From: Gemmatimonadota bacterium
GTDB taxonomy: Bacteria > Gemmatimonadota > Gemmatimonadetes > Gemmatimonadales > GWC2-71-9
DNA: 44,101 bases
Reading direction: 5' to 3'
Assembly (NCBI GenBank): GCA_025358055.1
Contig: JANYKV010000009.1
Coordinates: 1-44,101, forward strand
This document shows, piece after piece, positions 42,587-44,101 of the stretch (position 1 is the first letter of the stretch; each line of letters opens with the position of its first letter). The translations under genes and the position numbers were made by a program. Below the pieces are notes generated by a model. That model did no database searches and was not told the origin of the DNA. It saw only the letters and a list, made by a program, of their open reading frames with translations.

Positions 42587-44101
42587 ATGGGTTGGGTTGC
42601 GCGATCGGCGTGTGTCCTCACCGCCACGGTGTCGCTTTGGGCGGCTAACACGATGGCGCAGCAGTACGACGTGGTAGTCCAGCGCAACGTCATGATGCCA
42701 ATGCGAGACGGAGTCAGGCTTGCGACCGACCTCTTCTTCCCGGCCCAGAACGGCGTTGCGGCGGCGGGTAAATTCCCCGCGATTCTGGTTCGAACTCCCT
42801 ACGGAAAACCGAGTGAGGAGCCCCGCTTGGGTGACTCGGCCTTTGCGCGCCGGGGTTATGTCGTCGTCTACCAGGACGTCCGGGGTCGTTTCGAGTCTGA
42901 AGGTGTATGGCATTTGTTGACGGACGACGGTCCCGACGGCAAGGACGCCTGTCTCTGGATTGGTCAGCAGCCCTGGTCCAATGGCCAGGTTGGGATGATG
43001 GGAATCTCCTACGTGGGCGGAACTCAGCACGCAGTGGCCCTCGAAGGGTGTCCCTATCTCAAGACGGTCATCCCGATTGACGCCATGTCCAACATGGGGT
43101 ACCAGAGCATCCGGAACGCGGGTGCCTTTGAGCTGCGGTTCTTCAACTGGCCGTTCTACGGCGCGGCCAATGGAAGCCGCGAGGCCCGCAACCCTGCCCT
43201 CAAGGCGGTGCTCGACACCATGTACGCCAACACTCGACTGTACCTTGAGCGATTGCCCCTTCGGTTCGGCACCACGCCGCTCAAACTTGCTCCGGAATAC
43301 GAGGCCTGGTTGGTCGAAGCCCTGCGCCAACCCGGAGGGAAGAACGCGTTCTGGAAACAAAACGACATCGTCGACTACAACGCTCACTATCAGGACATGC
43401 CCGTGTATCTGGTCGGCGGGTGGTACGACTCCTGGGGCGGGAACACCTCAACCAACTATAGAATCCTGAGCCAGCGGCTCACCAACCCGGTGTATTTGAT
43501 TTTTGGGCCATGGACTCACGGAGGCCAAGGGAGCTACACGCACGGCCAGGTGAGCTTCGGTTCCGATGCGGCGATATCAAACCGTCAAGAATGGCAGCTC
43601 ACGTGGTTCGATCATTGGCTCAAAGGTCTCGATAACGATGTAGGAACGCGCGCCCCTTTTCGAACCAAGGTCCGGATTTTTGTCATGGGTACAGGCGACG
43701 GGCATCGAGACGAGAAGGGTCGGCTCGTGCACGGTGGCAGTTGGCGGGACGAAGCGGAGTGGCCTCTCGTGCGGGCAAAGAACACGCCATTCTATCTTCT
43801 CGGCGGCGGACGACTAAGCGTCAAGGCGCCCACCGGTGCGTCCGCCCCGACCAGCTATGCGTACGATCCGGCGAATCCGGTCCCGACGATCGGCGGCAAT
43901 ATCTCCTTCGGGCAGGGGCTCATGCAGCAAGGGGGCTGGGATCAGCGAGGCAACCCCCAAATCTGGAACTGGCCCAATCCAATTCCGCTCTCGGCGCGGC
44001 AAGATGTTGTGGTGTTCCAAACCGAGCCGCTCGAGGAAGACATTGAAGTGACCGGGGAGTTGACGGTCAACCTATGGATCTCATCGAATTCGAAGGACAC
44101 G
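42587..44101 (+). CDS. CocE/NonD-type (S15-like) hydrolase, 3' end beyond the window
   Basis: ATG 42587 (GAGG upstream) starts a signal peptide (ACVLTATVSLWAANTMAQ). The frame is open to the window end, 505 codons. The alpha/beta-hydrolase domain starts with RNVMMPMRDGVRLATDLFFP. The triad is visible: Ser in GMMGISYVGGTQ, Asp in YLVGGWYDSWG and His in IFGPWTHGG. The downstream jelly-roll domain starts near ITVNLWISS-like sequence at the edge (ELTVNLWISSNSKDT). The family includes X-Pro dipeptidyl peptidases, glutaryl-7-ACA acylase and cocaine esterase. It probably hydrolyses acyl or peptide bonds outside the cytoplasm. Earlier in-frame ATGs at 42515 and 42548 would only lengthen the N-terminus before the signal peptide. 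Confidence 0.9.
   Translation, partial: MGWVARSACVLTATVSLWAANTMAQQYDVVVQRNVMMPMRDGVRLATDLFFPAQNGVAAAGKFPAILVRTPYGKPSEEPRLGDSAFARRGYVVVYQDVRGRFESEGVWHLLTDDGPDGKDACLWIGQQPWSNGQVGMMGISYVGGTQHAVALEGCPYLKTVIPIDAMSNMGYQSIRNAGAFELRFFNWPFYGAANGSREARNPALKAVLDTMYANTRLYLERLPLRFGTTPLKLAPEYEAWLVEALRQPGGKNAFWKQNDIVDYNAHYQDMPVYLVGGWYDSWGGNTSTNYRILSQRLTNPVYLIFGPWTHGGQGSYTHGQVSFGSDAAISNRQEWQLTWFDHWLKGLDNDVGTRAPFRTKVRIFVMGTGDGHRDEKGRLVHGGSWRDEAEWPLVRAKNTPFYLLGGGRLSVKAPTGASAPTSYAYDPANPVPTIGGNISFGQGLMQQGGWDQRGNPQIWNWPNPIPLSARQDVVVFQTEPLEEDIEVTGELTVNLWISSNSKDT

Noticed and set aside
42371-43387. A 338-codon minus-strand frame over the start of the CocE-type gene
   Set aside because: It is antisense to a gene with a complete catalytic triad and signal peptide, and its own sequence has no recognisable domain.
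1-44101. CRISPR array, prophage, transposon, antiviral defence island or tRNA/rRNA gene
   Set aside because: No regularly spaced repeats, transposase, integrase, capsid gene, terminal inverted repeats, known defence gene or RNA gene could be recognised on either strand.

Overview
The window is about 44 kb of GC-rich bacterial DNA with densely packed genes on both strands. It shows no rRNA, tRNA, CRISPR array, insertion sequence or phage gene that I can recognise. Several features suggest a soil-type Gemmatimonadota, or less likely an Acidobacteriota: a PadR regulator followed by a duplicated MacB-type permease, an ECF sigma factor of the Sigma70_ECF/TIGR02999 type, two DUF885-type proteins, a FecA-like TonB receptor with a carboxypeptidase-regulatory N-terminus, and many secreted peptidases and amidohydrolases. 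This taxonomic guess is inference from gene content; no marker gene is present.

Layout. 1-80: start of a short-chain dehydrogenase (minus). 343-2878: DinB-like protein and secreted amidohydrolase. 2985-3545: ECF sigma factor (minus). 3908-6266: a decayed region where a broken TonB receptor runs tail-to-tail into a truncated amino-acid permease. 6368-11987: hypothetical membrane protein, DUF885 protein, ABC-F ATPase Uup, second DUF885-type metallopeptidase. 12063-15538: peptide ABC importer (lipoprotein plus two permeases, no ATPase in view). 15596-16456: CPBP protease. 16507-17640: MarR regulator and YceI protein with matching palindromic sites. 17760-20107: membrane-anchored sulfotransferase and Gfo/Idh/MocA oxidoreductase. 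20242-21495: secreted amidohydrolase (minus). 21613-24606: PadR/ADOP operon. 24644-27059: class III aminotransferase and a divergent Gfo/Idh/MocA oxidoreductase. 27074-30102: minus-strand CPBP protease, di-haem c-type cytochrome lipoprotein and amidase. 30267-32674: third CPBP protease and a beta-lactamase-fold protein that has lost its catalytic motifs. 32790-37539: minus-strand operon of serine hydrolase, alpha/beta esterase and S9B peptidase. 37677-40279: S41 peptidase overlapping a PLP decarboxylase/S1P-lyase-like gene. 40305-42248: decayed isoquinoline-oxidoreductase-type iorA/iorB pair, with iorB fused to the tail of a subtilase. 42587-44101: CocE/NonD (S15-type) hydrolase, cut by the window end.

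Theme. Many products appear exported or membrane-bound and act on peptides, amides or esters. The peptide importer, the peptidases (S9B, S41, CocE, DUF885) and the aminotransferase fit a life on proteinaceous or peptide-like substrates. Two separate loci show recent gene decay, with frameshifts, nonsense codons and deletion junctions joining unrelated genes. The best new leads are the MarR/YceI palindrome system with an apparently leaderless regulator mRNA, the intact but motif-less beta-lactamase homologue beside a CPBP protease, and the two deletion junctions.
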